Shown: positions 13,117-24,788 of the stretch, piece by piece
Layout of the letters: the number at the start of each line of letters is the position of its first letter
Position numbering within the stretch: position 1 is the stretch's first letter
Assembly: GCA_020912385.1 (NCBI GenBank)
Contig: CP087211.1
Span: forward strand, 2,480,001-2,544,000
Length of the DNA stretch: 64,000 bases
Source of the DNA: Neofusicoccum parvum
Taxonomy: Eukaryota > Ascomycota > Dothideomycetes > Botryosphaeriales > Botryosphaeriaceae
Reading direction: 5' to 3'
The notes under the pieces: model-generated
What the model was told of the DNA's origin: nothing
The model's database searches: none
The model's input: the letters and a program-made list of their open reading frames with translations, nothing else
Made by a program: the position numbers and the translations under genes

Positions 13117-14592
13117 TTGACAAGCATTCTGGAGCCTAAACTAACGTTGTTGAATCGTCTGCCCAAGTACCCGAGCGCATCCGGCGACCTCCACAGCCCG
13201 ACCACTCACGAACAGTGCCTCGGGGACGCTGCGCAGCTGACGATGCCGTTGAGACCGAGAGCCAGTCTTGCTGGCTTGTCGGAAGAGCTCATCGAGCGCA
13301 TTTTCAGCTCTCTCCAACGACCGGACTTTCTTGCATTGGCTTGCGTCTGCCGCCCTTTCCACCGCATCGTAGAGCCCTTGCTCTACCGGAACGTGGTCCT
13401 CGCGACCGCTCCGAACCCGGATTTGATGGCCCTGGTAGACCACCCTCACCACACTGCGGACGTTCACCATGCGACTGTTGAAGTTTTGCAGGAGTGGAAA
13501 ATACCCCACGTGTCAGGCGCCATCAACATCAGCCAAATAAGACGAACAGTGCGTCTGTGGGAGAGCTCTGATTACACTTTCCCTCAAGCACGGTTCTCGG
13601 ACCTGGTCAGTCTTGCACTTCAGCAAATGCCGGCGTTGCAGAGCCTCGACTTGCGCTTTCACACAAGGGGCGCTCTGTGGGGTCTTCTGCATGGCATCCC
13701 CCGCATACGTCACGAGATTCAGTTATCTAGAATCTTCCCGAGGCTGCAATGCCTTCGCGTGCGGCCCTTCAACGAAGACGAAGAGGAACTCGAAGGGCTA
13801 CTTCTTGAGACCATGGGGCCCTATCTCGGATTGCCGCGGATAGCAGAGATCTCGATGCAGAACATTGTTTTCCATGCGGCTTCGAAACAAAACTTGGCAC
13901 CGCACAAGGCAACATCACTGCGCATGCTGGTTCTCAAAGAATGCCAGTTGGAGCCTGAATCAGTCGCGGAATTCATAAAAGCATCCCCACAACTCCGAAA
14001 GCTCGAATGCAGCATCATGATCAATGCTAAGCATGCTTCTGGGTGGTATGACATCGGCCTGATCCGCGACACTCTAGCAGTGTTGCAGGAAACCCTCGAA
14101 CACCTCCAGATCTCCATCATTCTCTTCACATCTACCGCCATCGACATTGGCAATCCCGGTCCTTGGGGGATTCAAGCATCCTTGGGAGACAGTCTCAGGC
14201 TCTTCTCCAAACTCCGCAAGCTTGAGATCAGCCTTCCGGTGCTTCTCGGATGGAACCCGGATGGCTCAGCCAAACTCGCAGATATCCTGCCTGATTGCCT
14301 CGAGGAGCTTGTTATAGGCCGAGAGATGGATCTCTGGTACGGCTACAAGTGGGATGATCAGTCTGCCTGGGGTTTCGATGCTGCGGACTGTCTTGCAGGA
14401 AGTGCTGTGTCACATGCAGAGCTAAAGGTGAGGCAATATCTACAGTCCAAGCCAACCGGATTGCGGAAAATCACCATCATCATGGAGGATGGCCTGTCGG
14501 AAGAAGATGATATGCGTTTCAAGAACTCAATCACGCAGGAGGCAGAAAAGGTGGGCGTTGATGTTGAATTCAACGAGGATTCTTCTGCTTGA
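13117..14592 (+). CDS. F-box protein with leucine-rich C-terminal region
   Basis: Putative SCF ubiquitin-ligase substrate adaptor. The F-box core is LSEELIERIFSSLQRPDFLALACVCRPFHRIVEPLLYR-like (start LSEELIERIF, middle LALACVCRPF), which would bind Skp1. The rest has leucine-rich-repeat-like segments such as LQSLDLRF, LRMLVLKECQ and LRKLEISLPVL that would bind the target. Intronless; 491 residues from 13117, or 449 from the ATG at 13243 (MPLRPRAS), which puts the F-box closer to the N-terminus and may be the real start. The target is unknown and there is no functional link to neighbours. Confidence 0.85.
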   Translation: MTSILEPKLTLLNRLPKYPSASGDLHSPTTHEQCLGDAAQLTMPLRPRASLAGLSEELIERIFSSLQRPDFLALACVCRPFHRIVEPLLYRNVVLATAPNPDLMALVDHPHHTADVHHATVEVLQEWKIPHVSGAINISQIRRTVRLWESSDYTFPQARFSDLVSLALQQMPALQSLDLRFHTRGALWGLLHGIPRIRHEIQLSRIFPRLQCLRVRPFNEDEEELEGLLLETMGPYLGLPRIAEISMQNIVFHAASKQNLAPHKATSLRMLVLKECQLEPESVAEFIKASPQLRKLECSIMINAKHASGWYDIGLIRDTLAVLQETLEHLQISIILFTSTAIDIGNPGPWGIQASLGDSLRLFSKLRKLEISLPVLLGWNPDGSAKLADILPDCLEELVIGREMDLWYGYKWDDQSAWGFDAADCLAGSAVSHAELKVRQYLQSKPTGLRKITIIMEDGLSEEDDMRFKNSITQEAEKVGVDVEFNEDSSA

Positions 14593-15793
14593 AGGAAGAC
14601 CTGGAAGGAGCTACCAATCTACTTCTTCTCTTTCGACAGCACCCCAAATTTCATACAAACAGCAGCAGGGGGAATTGGGAGTGGAAAAAGTATCAAACAC
14701 GACGATCGAAAGTACTTTTCCGTTAGGAAATGCTTTTTCCTTTGGCTAAGTAGCGAGTAGGGAAGTGCATGATAGCAAAGACTTCAATTGTGTTCCAGCG
14801 CTTAAGATCGAGGAACAGAGATTGTAGATTTAAGTGCAATTACCACCCAGCCTCACCAGCTCTAGATGTGGTTCCCCGAATCCACAGTCAGACCCATTGG
14901 AACTTTCCGGCTCAGGTAGTGCACCGGAATGAGACTCACATGAGATGTTAAAAGCTCACAAGTCCAGCACAATGGCCTTGCTGCTCACTGCCTCCTTGTA
15001 AGCTGATATGTTACAAAAGTTCTAAGGCACTAACCTCATGCAAGACTAATGTTTAAGTACTGTCGTTCCCGTGCTGCTGTTGCTGCGCATCTGTCTACTC
15101 GCTTTACACAGATATTTATGATCCAGATCAAAACATCATTCGCAACCCTGCAGACTTGGCATGGGGCGCTAAAGAGAGCTATTCCATTGTCAAGATATCT
15201 CACTTCACTATCGAACGTGCCGCAAATTTACAGGAGATTCGTGCAGGGTGGGGAAGGTAGCGGAGAGGCAGGGATGACGAAGTTCAAGGGGCATGTGGCG
15301 AGGAGGTTTTTGGGAAGGTCCAGCTGCCGAGGATTACGCGGTTGAGTATCGAGCTCGGGAGGTCGGGGACAGATGATGGGAGGGTCGCGCTATGACCGAG
15401 GGCTCGGGAGATGGGTGGGAGGGTGTGGCGTGGATGGAGTGAAATCGGAATGTACAGTGAACTAGGGCCCATGAAGCAGGAAAGTTAATTGTAGGCTGAT
15501 TGGATCTTGGTTGGTGGCGCTCGAATTGCAAACTGTACTGGCTTTCCATTGAGACCAAGTATCATTAGTCGCGCTTGCATGACATCTGGTTCCTGTCACA
15601 TTGGTCTGTAACGAGAAACTTCTCAGGGAACAGCCTGGAGCTTATTCGGACATCGAGGATCAAGCAACACGGGAGATTTCCGAGAGCTATTCAAGGACTT
15701 CGGAAGCAAATTCGGTTTCAATAGATGCAACCCTCAAGGATAAATGTCTTGATTCTGTGTAAGAAGAAAATGCAAGGTGTAGAGTCACGCCAC
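14593..15793. other. 1.2-kb intergenic region
   Basis: No gene supported. It contains a purine-rich, G-rich tract around 15.24-15.43 kb with a G-quadruplex-type motif, listed separately. Confidence 0.5.
15400..15423 (+). other. G-quadruplex-type motif
   Basis: Five GGG runs separated by 3, 4, 1 and 1 bases in a purine-rich strand. It lies about 370 bases past the stop of the SGNH lipase gene. Folding is not shown. Confidence 0.5.
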
Positions 15794-17252
15794 TCAAATC
15801 CGTTGATTGACCTGCACGGTCGATGTTGGCGCAGCGGGCTCGTTGACCGGTAGCGTACACCCCTCATTCGCTGCCGGCCCCACTTCATCCTTGTAGCCAC
15901 CTGGGCCGTCTGGTGAGTTTGCTTGCTGGCTTGCGAGATTCCAGATGAGAAGGTTGGCGATGAGCGCGTGTCCACCGGGCCGAGGATGGAACACTCTGAG
16001 AATGGAGTCCGACACAAAATCACTCTTGCTGAGGGTGGTGCGGCCGCGGTACACAGGATCTGCACCACTGTGGTCTGGCAGTGCGATGAGGAGGGATGTG
16101 TTGTCTGTCTTCGTTTGGATGATCATGTCCATGATGGTGTCTTCGAATGAGGTGACGTTGCCGGAGCTTGCCTGGCGGGCCACAAGCTCCGCATCATCGT
16201 CCTCAACGTCGCGTGGCTGGTAGACGTTCTCGAGATAGCTGTCGTCAAGCTCCAGGTAGTCGATGTCCCGCTTGGACGGAAGTGTGGTGTCATCGTCATT
16301 GGTGCCCCACTCGAAGAACAGGAGGCCCTGGCGGTTCCCGTCTGGCTCCTTGACACCCGACTCACAGAAGCGGCCACCGAGGTCATCGTAGTACTGATCA
16401 TAGTCGACAAAGACGAAGTCTGACCCAGCACGACCCACGGCGTCTCGGATTGCGGCGTTGACTGCGACCGTGAGATCGTTCATTCGCTTGCGTCTCGCTT
16501 GCGTGAGGTATTGCTTCTGGAACACCGGACCAAGGTTGTAGAAGAATGACCAAGTGACCTGGTCGCAATCGGGTGTGGCCTCGTCAAAGAATCTCGCGTA
16601 GCCAGTCCAGAAGACCTTGCGGAGGCTGGCAGTTTTACCCTTGAGGCCGGCGGCCAGGGCATCCAAGTTCTTGGGCAACGTATTCTTGACCAGGTCTTCC
16701 GTCTTGGCCAGCTGGTCGTCGCAGTTCTTGTCTCGGCCAGGCATCCACTGGAAGATGCAGTGGTTCAAGACATCCGCCAGCCCGACATCGTTCCCGCCCG
16801 CGCTCACAGTGATGAGATCGTATCCAGTACCCAGCTTGGACACTTGTTGGTCCAGTATCTGGGGAGCTGTAGCACCAGAACATGACAGATACTCCATCGC
16901 TGGTGCAGGGCTCGGCATCTCCTCGTAGGTCTGGAGGAGCATAGGATAGGAGTTATCGTAGCGGCTGCAGCTGCCGGAGTCCGAGAGCTTCTTGCCCGCG
17001 CCTATGCCCGCAGAGCTTCACACCTCGTCAGCGTTGTTCGTTCTGTCGGAGGTAGGTATTCACTGCTGCTTACTATGAGTCTCCGATTGCTGCCCACTTC
17101 TGAACCCACTCCAAGTCCTTCACATCCAAGCCGGACAGCGGCCCCTGTCTGCTGTGCAGACGGTCGCCGCCGAGCAGTCTTCCTGGGAAGGCGTGGGCAA
17201 CCGAAAGTTGCCATGCTGCAAGGGCAGTTGCAGTTGTGAAGGATAGTCTCAT
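15794..17252 (-). CDS. Secreted SGNH/GDSL-type lipase or esterase
   Basis: Extracellular ester hydrolase of the SGNH fold. Exons: 17252-17074 and 17015-15794, giving 466 residues. A signal peptide (MRLSFTTATALAAWQLSVAHA) leads into a basic propeptide-like segment (LHSRQGPL). The nucleophile Ser is in GDSYSAG, split by the intron and restored exactly on splicing. The oxyanion Asn is in GGNDVG. A VFHPRPGGH block near the end supplies the His. The Asp expected three residues before that His is not there; some SGNH esterases use a backbone carbonyl instead. The acidic segment around DVEDDDAE is a likely surface loop. Substrate unknown. Confidence 0.85.
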
Positions 17253-18637
17253 CGTAATTTCACCTTATTCATATACTGCCTTTGGTGGTACGAAGATTGT
17301 ACAATTTTGTTGCGGTGGACGATAAGGTCACCGGCACGAGGGTGCGCCACGTGGAACTTAGCAGCAGTCAGCGCTCTGACTTCACACTACTAAAGGCTTG
17401 TCAGGTTTGTTTACGGGGTAGATAGGTTGAGCTCTTCACTCACCTCTCGGGACACGTAGAGGGCGATTGATCTCACGGTCGAGTGGAGTTCCGCGGCAGG
17501 CAGTAGGCAGCTCTCGACGAGGCGGAAGGATTGCGACTACGCGATATGACCAATCTAAGGAGAAGAAGGCCTATGGGAGCGAGCACCAGTTGCGGTCGCG
17601 TGACAACACTGGAAGCGGACAACCAGTACGACTGTACGATCAACCAAGCACCCAAAGACGGATAGAAAGCTGGCTGAAGAACGCTGGTGATCGGTGCTGA
17701 AACATCGATCTTAAATGTGTATACCAGAAATATCGTGTCTGATGTCCAATCATTCGGCACTTCGGCGCTCTCTTGGCTCGGTGAGAGTTATCTCAAATTC
17801 CACATGAACAGCGCTTGGCGAAGGTCAGCCTCTCACGCGTTCAAATTATTTTCAGGAGCGTTTTAAAGCTTAAGCACATCGCTGCGAGATGCTGCGCCTG
17901 CTTTAGCCGGCGATAAGATCCTCGCCGGAGCCAATCATGGCAGGTGTCGGGATGCGTGCTAGCACTCCATTCGTCGGCTAAATTTTAGGACGTCAGGAAC
18001 AGATCCCCCCATGTCGATGCCAGTGCTCGTACTCGTCTCCCTAAACATTCTGGAATCCTACCAAGCTTCTAGCGTCAAGCCCTCAAGGTGCATGAATGTA
18101 GGCATCCCCAGAGACACCATGCGAAAACATCGGCCGATGGCCGATCCGAAGCTTCCGCCGAACGCCACCCGTATAGCTGTCGTATTATAGCTCCCGCAAA
18201 TAGCAGACGGACACTTCCGGAGCCCGGGATCAGCCTTATGAGGTAGGTGTTTCATGACTTTTGCGATTCGATTGTCGGATGATCACCTTGCGAAACTTCA
18301 GGGCCAAGGACTACGAGTAGAGTGCCAATGCAGTCGGTAGTTTGTAGCGGAGTCGTAAGGAGCCGCTACCATGCTTCGCGCGCAACAACAGCTGCGCAGG
18401 GCCTTCGTGTGCAATATATTAAACTACGAACTACTTGACTTGATCTATGATTGCTGGGCTTGGTCGTTTACTAACCAAACTCCTTCGGTGCGAGGTCTCT
18501 CGAGGCACATCCGAAGCCTTGCAACTTAATATACTCTTTTCATTCCTGCCCTCGTTTCTTCGACCTTTAACTGCATTATATTGTTCCTATCATCCTGCAA
18601 GGTCGGAGCACATTGTTGCACGACGGCATCTTTCACC
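17253..18637. other. 1.4-kb intergenic region between divergent secreted-protein genes
   Basis: Divergent upstream regions of the SGNH lipase (minus) and the deaminase-like protein (plus). No gene or strong regulatory motif identified. Confidence 0.5.
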
Positions 18638-19442
18638 ATGCGGTTGAACAACTTCTCTCTCCTTGTTCTTTTATCCTTCATTGTCTCCGTCTTTGGGCAA
18701 CTTCCATCCCTGGGCATAAAGCAGGACCAGGCAGCCAAATCTCAAAGCCGGTTCCTCTGGTCATCCGTAGCGACATACGACTCTCCCACATACGACCTCT
18801 TCACGGGCGATGAGCTCTACGGCCTTGCACGGCAAGCATGGCAAGAGATGGCCGCCGACTGGGAAGTCCAGAAATCAGTGCGGGGCAACCGTCCGGGAAT
18901 GATGGGCGCGCTGACAGTGGACAACTCGGTCTACTTCTCCAGCAGCGCCAAAGGTGACAACTTCATGTACAACTACGTGGCCCCGGACGAGCAGCCACTC
19001 GAGGTGCAGGCCGCACTCAAGCGGTGCGAGACCAGCATGGCGAGCCTGACAGGCGATGACGGCAAGCCGCACCGGACCATGGCAAGCTGTGCTGAGATCA
19101 TGGCACTGCATCAATTCTATCAGGACCCGGATGTGGATGCAGCTACCAAAGCGAATCCAGGAAAGATGCGAGTGGTTGCCTTTGGGCAGGGCAGAAAGAA
19201 CAAAGAAGGGAGGCGTAAGTGCCATTGCTTCCTCTTGCATGGTTTTCCTCTAAGCTAATTTACTTCTACAACTAGCATTTCCACCTTGCGGGGACGAGAA
19301 TGCTTGGGGATGCGATCAGTTCACGAAGAACCAGGGCATCGAGGTTCCGCCGATACCCAGTACTGTGCCCGACAAAGACCCGGCAGTCACTCCTGTCAGT
19401 ACGAAGCAGGTCATCATCTGTGCGGGTGGGGCTCCTGCTTGA
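18638..19442 (+). CDS. Secreted protein with deaminase-like zinc motifs (function uncertain)
   Basis: Not assignable to a named family with certainty. Exons: 18638-19214 and 19276-19442, giving 247 residues with a clear signal peptide (MRLNNFSLLVLLSFIVSVFG). Two segments resemble the zinc site of the cytidine-deaminase fold: ASCAEIMALHQFY (C-A-E on a helix) and PPCGDENAWGCDQF (P-C then C eight residues on). They flank a strand-like MRVVAFGQ. A hairpin-like GALTVDNSVYFSSS precedes them, as in the deaminase fold. The second motif spans the intron and appears only after splicing, which supports the gene model. The spacing of the second cysteine pair differs from the classic PCxxC. Could be an extracellular deaminase-fold enzyme or effector; activity is inference. 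Confidence 0.6.
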
Positions 19443-20179
19443 CCGTTTAGTCATATGGCTAGTAGAGATATGGGCATGAAAGGTCTATCTGTATATGAAC
19501 ACAAGCTCCAGGGTTAGCACTGCATGCGACCGAGTGGTATTGGTGAGGAGCTTAACGCCGCACCGCAATTCATGGAATTATTCCCTTGGCAGGTTCGCAT
19601 GGAATACGCTCTGAGCATGGCTATTTATTTTTTGTCTAGAATAGGACGTGGAATCTTTGCTGCTCCTTCCTGTCTCCTTTGAGCAGGTCGAGAAGAGGCG
19701 ATTGCTGGGAAGCTCGGGTTCGCCGGGTAATTGCGGCGTGCGGGGGTTCTGATTGGCCTGTCGCTTTGCCATGCCTTTGGCCCGATTTACGCCGCTGGGG
19801 CCTAAACCATAGATCTTACCCCCTAGTCCAACTCTTGAGAGACCTACGTACTCGTTCCTGGTGTTTATGGGATAGAACAGCGAAATAGCAGCAGCCCAAG
19901 GGAAGCGGACGGCAGCAGAATAGGTGGTACATACTTGGGAGTCCTCGTAAATTTGACGCTGTTACGTTGCAAAGCGTGGACGATTGCTGTTTTGACCGAG
20001 AAACTGCTGTCTTACTTGCTCTCCAAGTAAAGCTGGCGAATGTGCTCAAGCGCGCTTCGACTATTGTGGCAGGATGATGGCTCCATTTCGGGAAGTCCTC
20101 GGCCTTGTTCCCGGTTGAGATTAGCGTCCACAGGCACTCGTCTTAAAATCAGCGAGCCCCTCCTCGCCGTCTCGCAAGC
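19443..20179. promoter_or_regulatory. Intergenic region with promoter of the Zn2Cys6 regulator
   Basis: Downstream of the deaminase-like gene and upstream of the regulator start at 20180. No gene supported; no TATA box that I would stand on. Confidence 0.4.
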
Positions 20180-22765
20180 ATGACTCCGGCATCCTCCACC
20201 GTGCGAACATCTCAACGGCAACCACTTGCGTGCCAGGGTCAGTTGCTGTGCCCGGAGACGACCTGCTTCTCCTCTAACGATCTGCAGAATGTACCCGGAG
20301 AAAGGTGAAATGCGACAAGAGATTGCCTTGCTCGCGCTGCCAGCGACTGGGACATGTCTGCGCGCGGGAGGTTGTGAGGGTGACCAACGCATTGTCCAAG
20401 AATCGGAATGAGATCAACTTCCTGAAGAGGCTGGAGCGGCAGCTCACGCAATCCGGCAACGAAGCAGTGCTCGGAGAGGTGCGAAGTCGCGTTGAGCTGC
20501 TGGAGAGCGGAGAGCCGCAGACCGTATCGACCTCGTGCAGCAATCAGCCGATGGATGGAAGCACTAACAGCGCTGTGATCAAAGCTGAAAGTGCCGAGGT
20601 GGCCAAGTCTGATGAAGACAAGGAGACGACGACATCGGTCAAGATTCTCGAGCAGCTGGCATGGGGACGGCACTACGGAACTTGCTACCCGCACCGCGCA
20701 TGCACCTGCCATGCCCGGCGAAGTGACTCGGAGCTCATCTCCATCAACACGGACTTCACTGGCGTTGTCGGCCAGAGCCCAGCAGCAGTTGTCAGCGATT
20801 GGTCTGTTCTTCCGTCCGCGCAGGATGCGGAGAGGATGATTCGCTTCCACATCGAGCACCTCGCCTGGCATCACAATTGCCTTCATGCGCCGACCTTTCT
20901 GCTACAGTGCGAGGCCTTTTGGACATTAGGGACATGTGACCATCCGCTGTGGATGGCGCTGTACCTTTCTGTCCTCAGTGTGCGTTGCTCCGCCGGCCGG
21001 GAAATGTGCACTGTCTGATTCGCGCAAACACAGGTCACGGTCTGGTGCACCCAGAACAGCAGGAAATACAGGGCGATGTTGGAATTGGGTCAGGGAACCT
21101 ACTGCAAAAACAGAATCCTGTTTTCATGAAGCTGACATCTGTCCAGAGTCGGACCATTACTCGGCCAGAAATCTTCATCACGCTATGGTGGGAGTACTCA
21201 ATGCTGGGAACTTTCTCGAACACTTCTCTCGTACGCCATGGGCCCTCAGAGGTGAGAGCAGGCGCTGATTGTGCTCCCAGTATACTCGATCCAGGCAATT
21301 GTAATCTCAACAGAGGTCGCACACAACCTCGGCATGAGCAACCTGAACGCCACGCTCTCCAGTGCTGCAATCCGCATCGCACAGAGCATTGGACTACATA
21401 AGATTGCTGGGCAGCCAGCCTCGGCTGCTGGAAGTGCGGAAAGACGGCACGAGACGATTGAGATCGAGCTGGGAAAACGCGTCTGGTGGCAGATGACCAT
21501 TCAAGACCATTTCGCCATACCCTTCACAGATTCGTATTGTATTGAGGCTGGCACTGTTCCTCTTCGTGTTGCACACAGCTGACACTACTATAGCTATCAA
21601 TCCGGCACATTTCACTACAGATATCCCGTCCAACTGCGACGATGTTGATCTCGCTGCGAGGGAAGACCATTTCCCGACAGTCTCTTCGTATGTACGGACT
21701 CTCGCTTCGAGTAAGTGTAGAACCCTTCCCGCTCGAAAGTATGGGACAGCTGTAAGACTAAAGATGGCGACCAGTGGCCCGTCTGATGCCTTCCCTGCTG
21801 GACAAGCTCGGCCCTATCCGATGGCGCGAACCTACGCTGGAGCAGTACCGTACCGTCATTGACTTCGACCACTCCATGCGGCAGCTCGTCAGCAACATAC
21901 CGACGTTTCTTCTCCGCGACGAAGGCCAGGGCACGCCATCTCCATCATGGCTAAGCATCGCGAGACGGAGCCTGGCAATCACCGCCGCAGACAAGGTATG
22001 CCTGTAGCTAACGAGCACTCGCCATGCACAGACGGCGTTCGGGCTGACGGGGCAACGCAGATTATCATGATTCACCGCCCGTTCTTGTTCCAGTCCTTCC
22101 AGTCCCGATCGTTCACCCACACCCGATCGACCTGCGTTGCGGCAGCTATCACTATATTGCGCGAACACGACAAAATCGTACTGGAGGATGATGTCTCGAT
22201 CTGGACACACTCGGCATTCTGCGTCACTGCAATCATTGTACTCTGTCTGGAAATGCTCTATTGCCGACATGCCGCACACGAGACAGATGAGCCGCAGATC
22301 CCCACAGATGCCTCCGACCACAGAACCGGATCAGATACGGGTGCTAAGGAAAGGCTGTACGAAGAGCTTGTGCGGTCGGCAAGGGAAAGGCTTGCGGCAC
22401 GCCAAGATGACGTCCTTGCCGAGCGTGGCGTCCGATTGGCAGACCTTATCCTGTCTGAAGCAGAAACGGGGCAGGCGGTGGACGTGACGGACGGACAAAT
22501 CGGAAGGTCGAGACCTGGAGTGGGTCCAGCCAATGTCATCAACTTTGGTAGGATCATGGCCAGGTATGTTCAACAGGAAAACCTGGCTCGTGGAAGCAGC
22601 ATCGGAACTAGTGAGCCTGATCAGTTCTCGTTCGGCGGCCTTATACCTGGATCTTCTCCTGGAGAAGAGGGGCTGGCTGGATTTTTCCCGGGTGCATTGG
22701 ACACATCTGTACAGAGCTTCGACGTCTGGTTTAACGAAATCTTTGGTTACGAGCGTGGAATTTAA
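20180..22765 (+). CDS. Zn2Cys6 transcription factor with fungal_trans domain
   Basis: Nuclear regulator with an N-terminal binuclear zinc cluster. Eight exons by eye: 20180-20237, 20288-20979, 21034-21088, 21132-21230, 21281-21538, 21594-21710, 21775-21995, 22061-22765; the frame closes at 734 residues. The first intron splits the zinc cluster. Splicing yields ACQECTRRKVKCDKRLPCSRC, with the sixth Cys in GHVCA. The middle region carries the fungal_trans signature (SIQAIVISTEVAHNLGMSN, AAIRIAQSIGLHK, GKRVWWQM). The intron at 21089-21131 is only 43 bases and is the least certain. The gene ends 62 bases from the converging dioxygenase gene, so it is a likely local regulator of the two dioxygenases. 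Upstream acidic and Ser-rich segments follow the linker region. Confidence 0.87.
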
Positions 22766-22827
22766 TAAAGGATGGTACCACAGCCAGCAATACAACCACT
22801 CCCTCCACCCGCACTCTTCACTCGAGA

Positions 22828-24263
22828 CTAGGTCCTGTACGGGATGGGCTTCTGGGTGGTGCTCATGGTACACTGCCACATCAGCCTTTTCTTTTCCTCC
22901 TCCTCCTTGTACTTGGAAAGCTGCCCTGTGATTGAATGCATCACACCCTTGTTGTGAAAGATGACCACATCCCCCTCCCGCCAGCGGTGTGCGTAGATGT
23001 TTTCCGCCGCGTAGACCTTCCTCTGCATCGCGTAGACGATTTTCCGCACCGTCGGCACATCGTCAACGACCGTCACCTCTCCTGTTGCGTGATTCTTGGT
23101 CGTCAACTTATAAACACAGCAGCCATGGACTTGGAAATGTGGTTGGCCGTTCCCCGGGTTCTTCCATACCATCTGCAGTGAGGCTTCTGTCAGCTGACGC
23201 ACCCAAGCATTCTGCGTATCGTGTCACAATACGTACCGGATACTCAGCAACATGCTCCTGCGTCCACTCTGACAGCTCTTCCAGCGGTGTTTCTTTTCCG
23301 AAGGTCGGAATCGTCAATCCGTCCGCCGAACACTTGCAGTTGCGGATATATTCATACGCCTGAGGAGCGTACGTCACCGTCGTGTTCATCGCGAACTCCT
23401 TTTCCTCTGGTGTTAATAAGTTGAACACCCGAGCACCGGAGAAGACTGTTGACAATCAGTATACTTGCAGTGCACCTTCATTCCCTACTGTGGGGGACTT
23501 ACACGCCGTTGAGCCAGCGGCAATTGTCTTCTCCTCGCCGTTCTCGAATTTGATCTTCTGATCGGGCACCTTTGGAATCTGCACGCCGTGCAAAATTGTG
23601 ACCTCTCCCGGAAGACGCTCGTACAGCGGTGTGTCCATGTGCCACCGATAAGGCCGCGTGTAGTTCTTGTCGAGCTCCTCGGGGCTTAGTGGCGACTCGT
23701 GGAACAGAGTGTGGTCCTAATCTTCGGTCAGATTGATGTTTTTCGACTTCACACTTGGAATACTCACCAGATGAACAACTTCAAGCTCGGAAATTCCCTC
23801 ATAATCGGTGAACTTCCCCGAGCCAATAACAGAGACCTGCACAGATTCAGGTCCGTTAGTAACCACACGCCCACACGTTGCCGGAGTTCTAGGATTCCGG
23901 GGGGCGACTTCTACTGACCTGCGGCGCAGCTGGTAGCCGGCCAGCTCTATAGCTGGACAGGATGTTCCGTGGATCACTAACGGCCTTCTTGCCAGCGGAA
24001 TGCTCATTGGTAGCGTGTGGGTCGAAGACTGCAGCGAGCTTTGGTAGAGTCTGTGGGTTGATTCCCTGCTGGTTGCGGATAACGACGACGGAGTTGTCGA
24101 AGAGCGCCTGCCGGAGCGTCTGCTTGTCTTCCTCGGTAAGCTTGTCGAGGTCGAGGATTGGAGTCTCGTCCGGAAGATTGATCTCGGCACCGATCATGGA
24201 CTCTCGGCGCTCGTCCTCCGGCAGGAGGGAAGCGGTGAGAGATGAGTTCGTCCTTGAGGGCAT
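22828..24263 (-). CDS. TauD/TfdA Fe(II)/2-oxoglutarate dioxygenase, XanA paralogue
   Basis: Non-haem iron oxygenase that would couple 2-oxoglutarate decarboxylation to hydroxylation of a small substrate. Exons: 24263-23919, 23836-23768, 23716-23503, 23445-23237, 23172-22828, giving 393 residues. The iron ligands are H and D in YRWHMDTPLY and the distal H in GVMHSITG; the 2-oxoglutarate Arg lies in KKRLMWQC. It resembles fungal xanthine dioxygenase (XanA) throughout. However, the position that is Asn in the QCN motif of the neighbouring copy is Thr here (WQCT), in a place reported to contact purine in XanA, so the substrate may differ. It shares a promoter with the plus-strand dioxygenase and ends beside the regulator. 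Confidence 0.85.
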
Positions 24264-24334
24264 AGTGGATAGTTTTCGTGTGTGATTGCGAAGGTGGTGT
24301 GCATCTTTCCACCTCGTTCTCGATATGTTGTGAG

Positions 24335-24342
24335 TATTTATA
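24335..24342 (-). promoter_or_regulatory. TATA-like box for the minus-strand dioxygenase
   Basis: TATAAATA on the minus strand, about 72-80 bases before the ATG at 24263. Confidence 0.5.
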
Positions 24343-24534
24343 TTTGCATCTAGGTGATCTGCTGTCTTGCAGCGCTAGTACCAGGCCCACCAATTGGCTA
24401 CAGTGAGGGGTGGACATGGCCGAAAGCGCAGCATCATTTGGGGCGGAGCAGCTTCAAACTCACCCGCTCTACCCTATCATGTGAGAGATGATGCGGATCG
24501 CGGAGAGCCCCGACATTTCCTGTACATCCGCATT

Positions 24535-24545
24535 CTCCGTCGGAG
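24535..24545. promoter_or_regulatory. CCG-N1-CGG palindrome
   Basis: CTCCGTCGGAG, a perfect inverted repeat with a one-base centre. Zn2Cys6 dimers bind CGG triplets, so this is a candidate operator for the regulator at 20180-22765. Binding is inference. Confidence 0.45.
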
Positions 24546-24586
24546 GAACCCCTGGCGCGGATGAGTTGTTAACTCGCCCGCCCGAG

Positions 24587-24591
24587 CCAAT
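24587..24591 (+). promoter_or_regulatory. CCAAT box
   Basis: GAGCCAATCA about 200 bases before the plus-strand dioxygenase start, a candidate site for the HAP/CBC complex. Confidence 0.4.
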
Positions 24592-24707
24592 CACGGAAGC
24601 GGTGATGCGAAGCGGGGCGTATCGCCCGAGCGGCCGAGTTGGCGACTCATCCGCTCCTGCCCCAGATCTCCGCCATCGTTGACAAATGAGACGGACTGGC
24701 TTTCAAA

Positions 24708-24714
24708 TATAAAA
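24708..24714 (+). promoter_or_regulatory. TATA box for the plus-strand dioxygenase
   Basis: TATAAAA about 75-80 bases before the ATG at 24789, a good core-promoter position. Confidence 0.6.
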
Positions 24715-24788
24715 GCCCCTCAACGGGTCCATCGAGCTCATACGTAAAGACGTCCATTTCCAGAAAAGTCCATTATACACCTTCAAAC

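Larger units (their letters stand above)
24264..24788. promoter_or_regulatory. Bidirectional promoter of the two dioxygenases
   Basis: 525-base region between divergent start codons. It holds a TATA-like box on each side, a CCAAT box and a CGG-type palindrome, listed separately. This layout suggests common control of the pair. Confidence 0.7.

Noticed and set aside
21231..21280. A 29-base intron at 21252-21280 in the regulator gene
   Set aside because: Too short for fungal splicing; a 50-base intron at 21231-21280 keeps the frame and gives the family sequence HFSLYSIQAI.
24540..24554. Possible UaY-type site (TCGG-N6-CCGA) in the dioxygenase promoter
   Set aside because: Only the TCGG half matches; the second half reads CCCT, so the consensus is not met.
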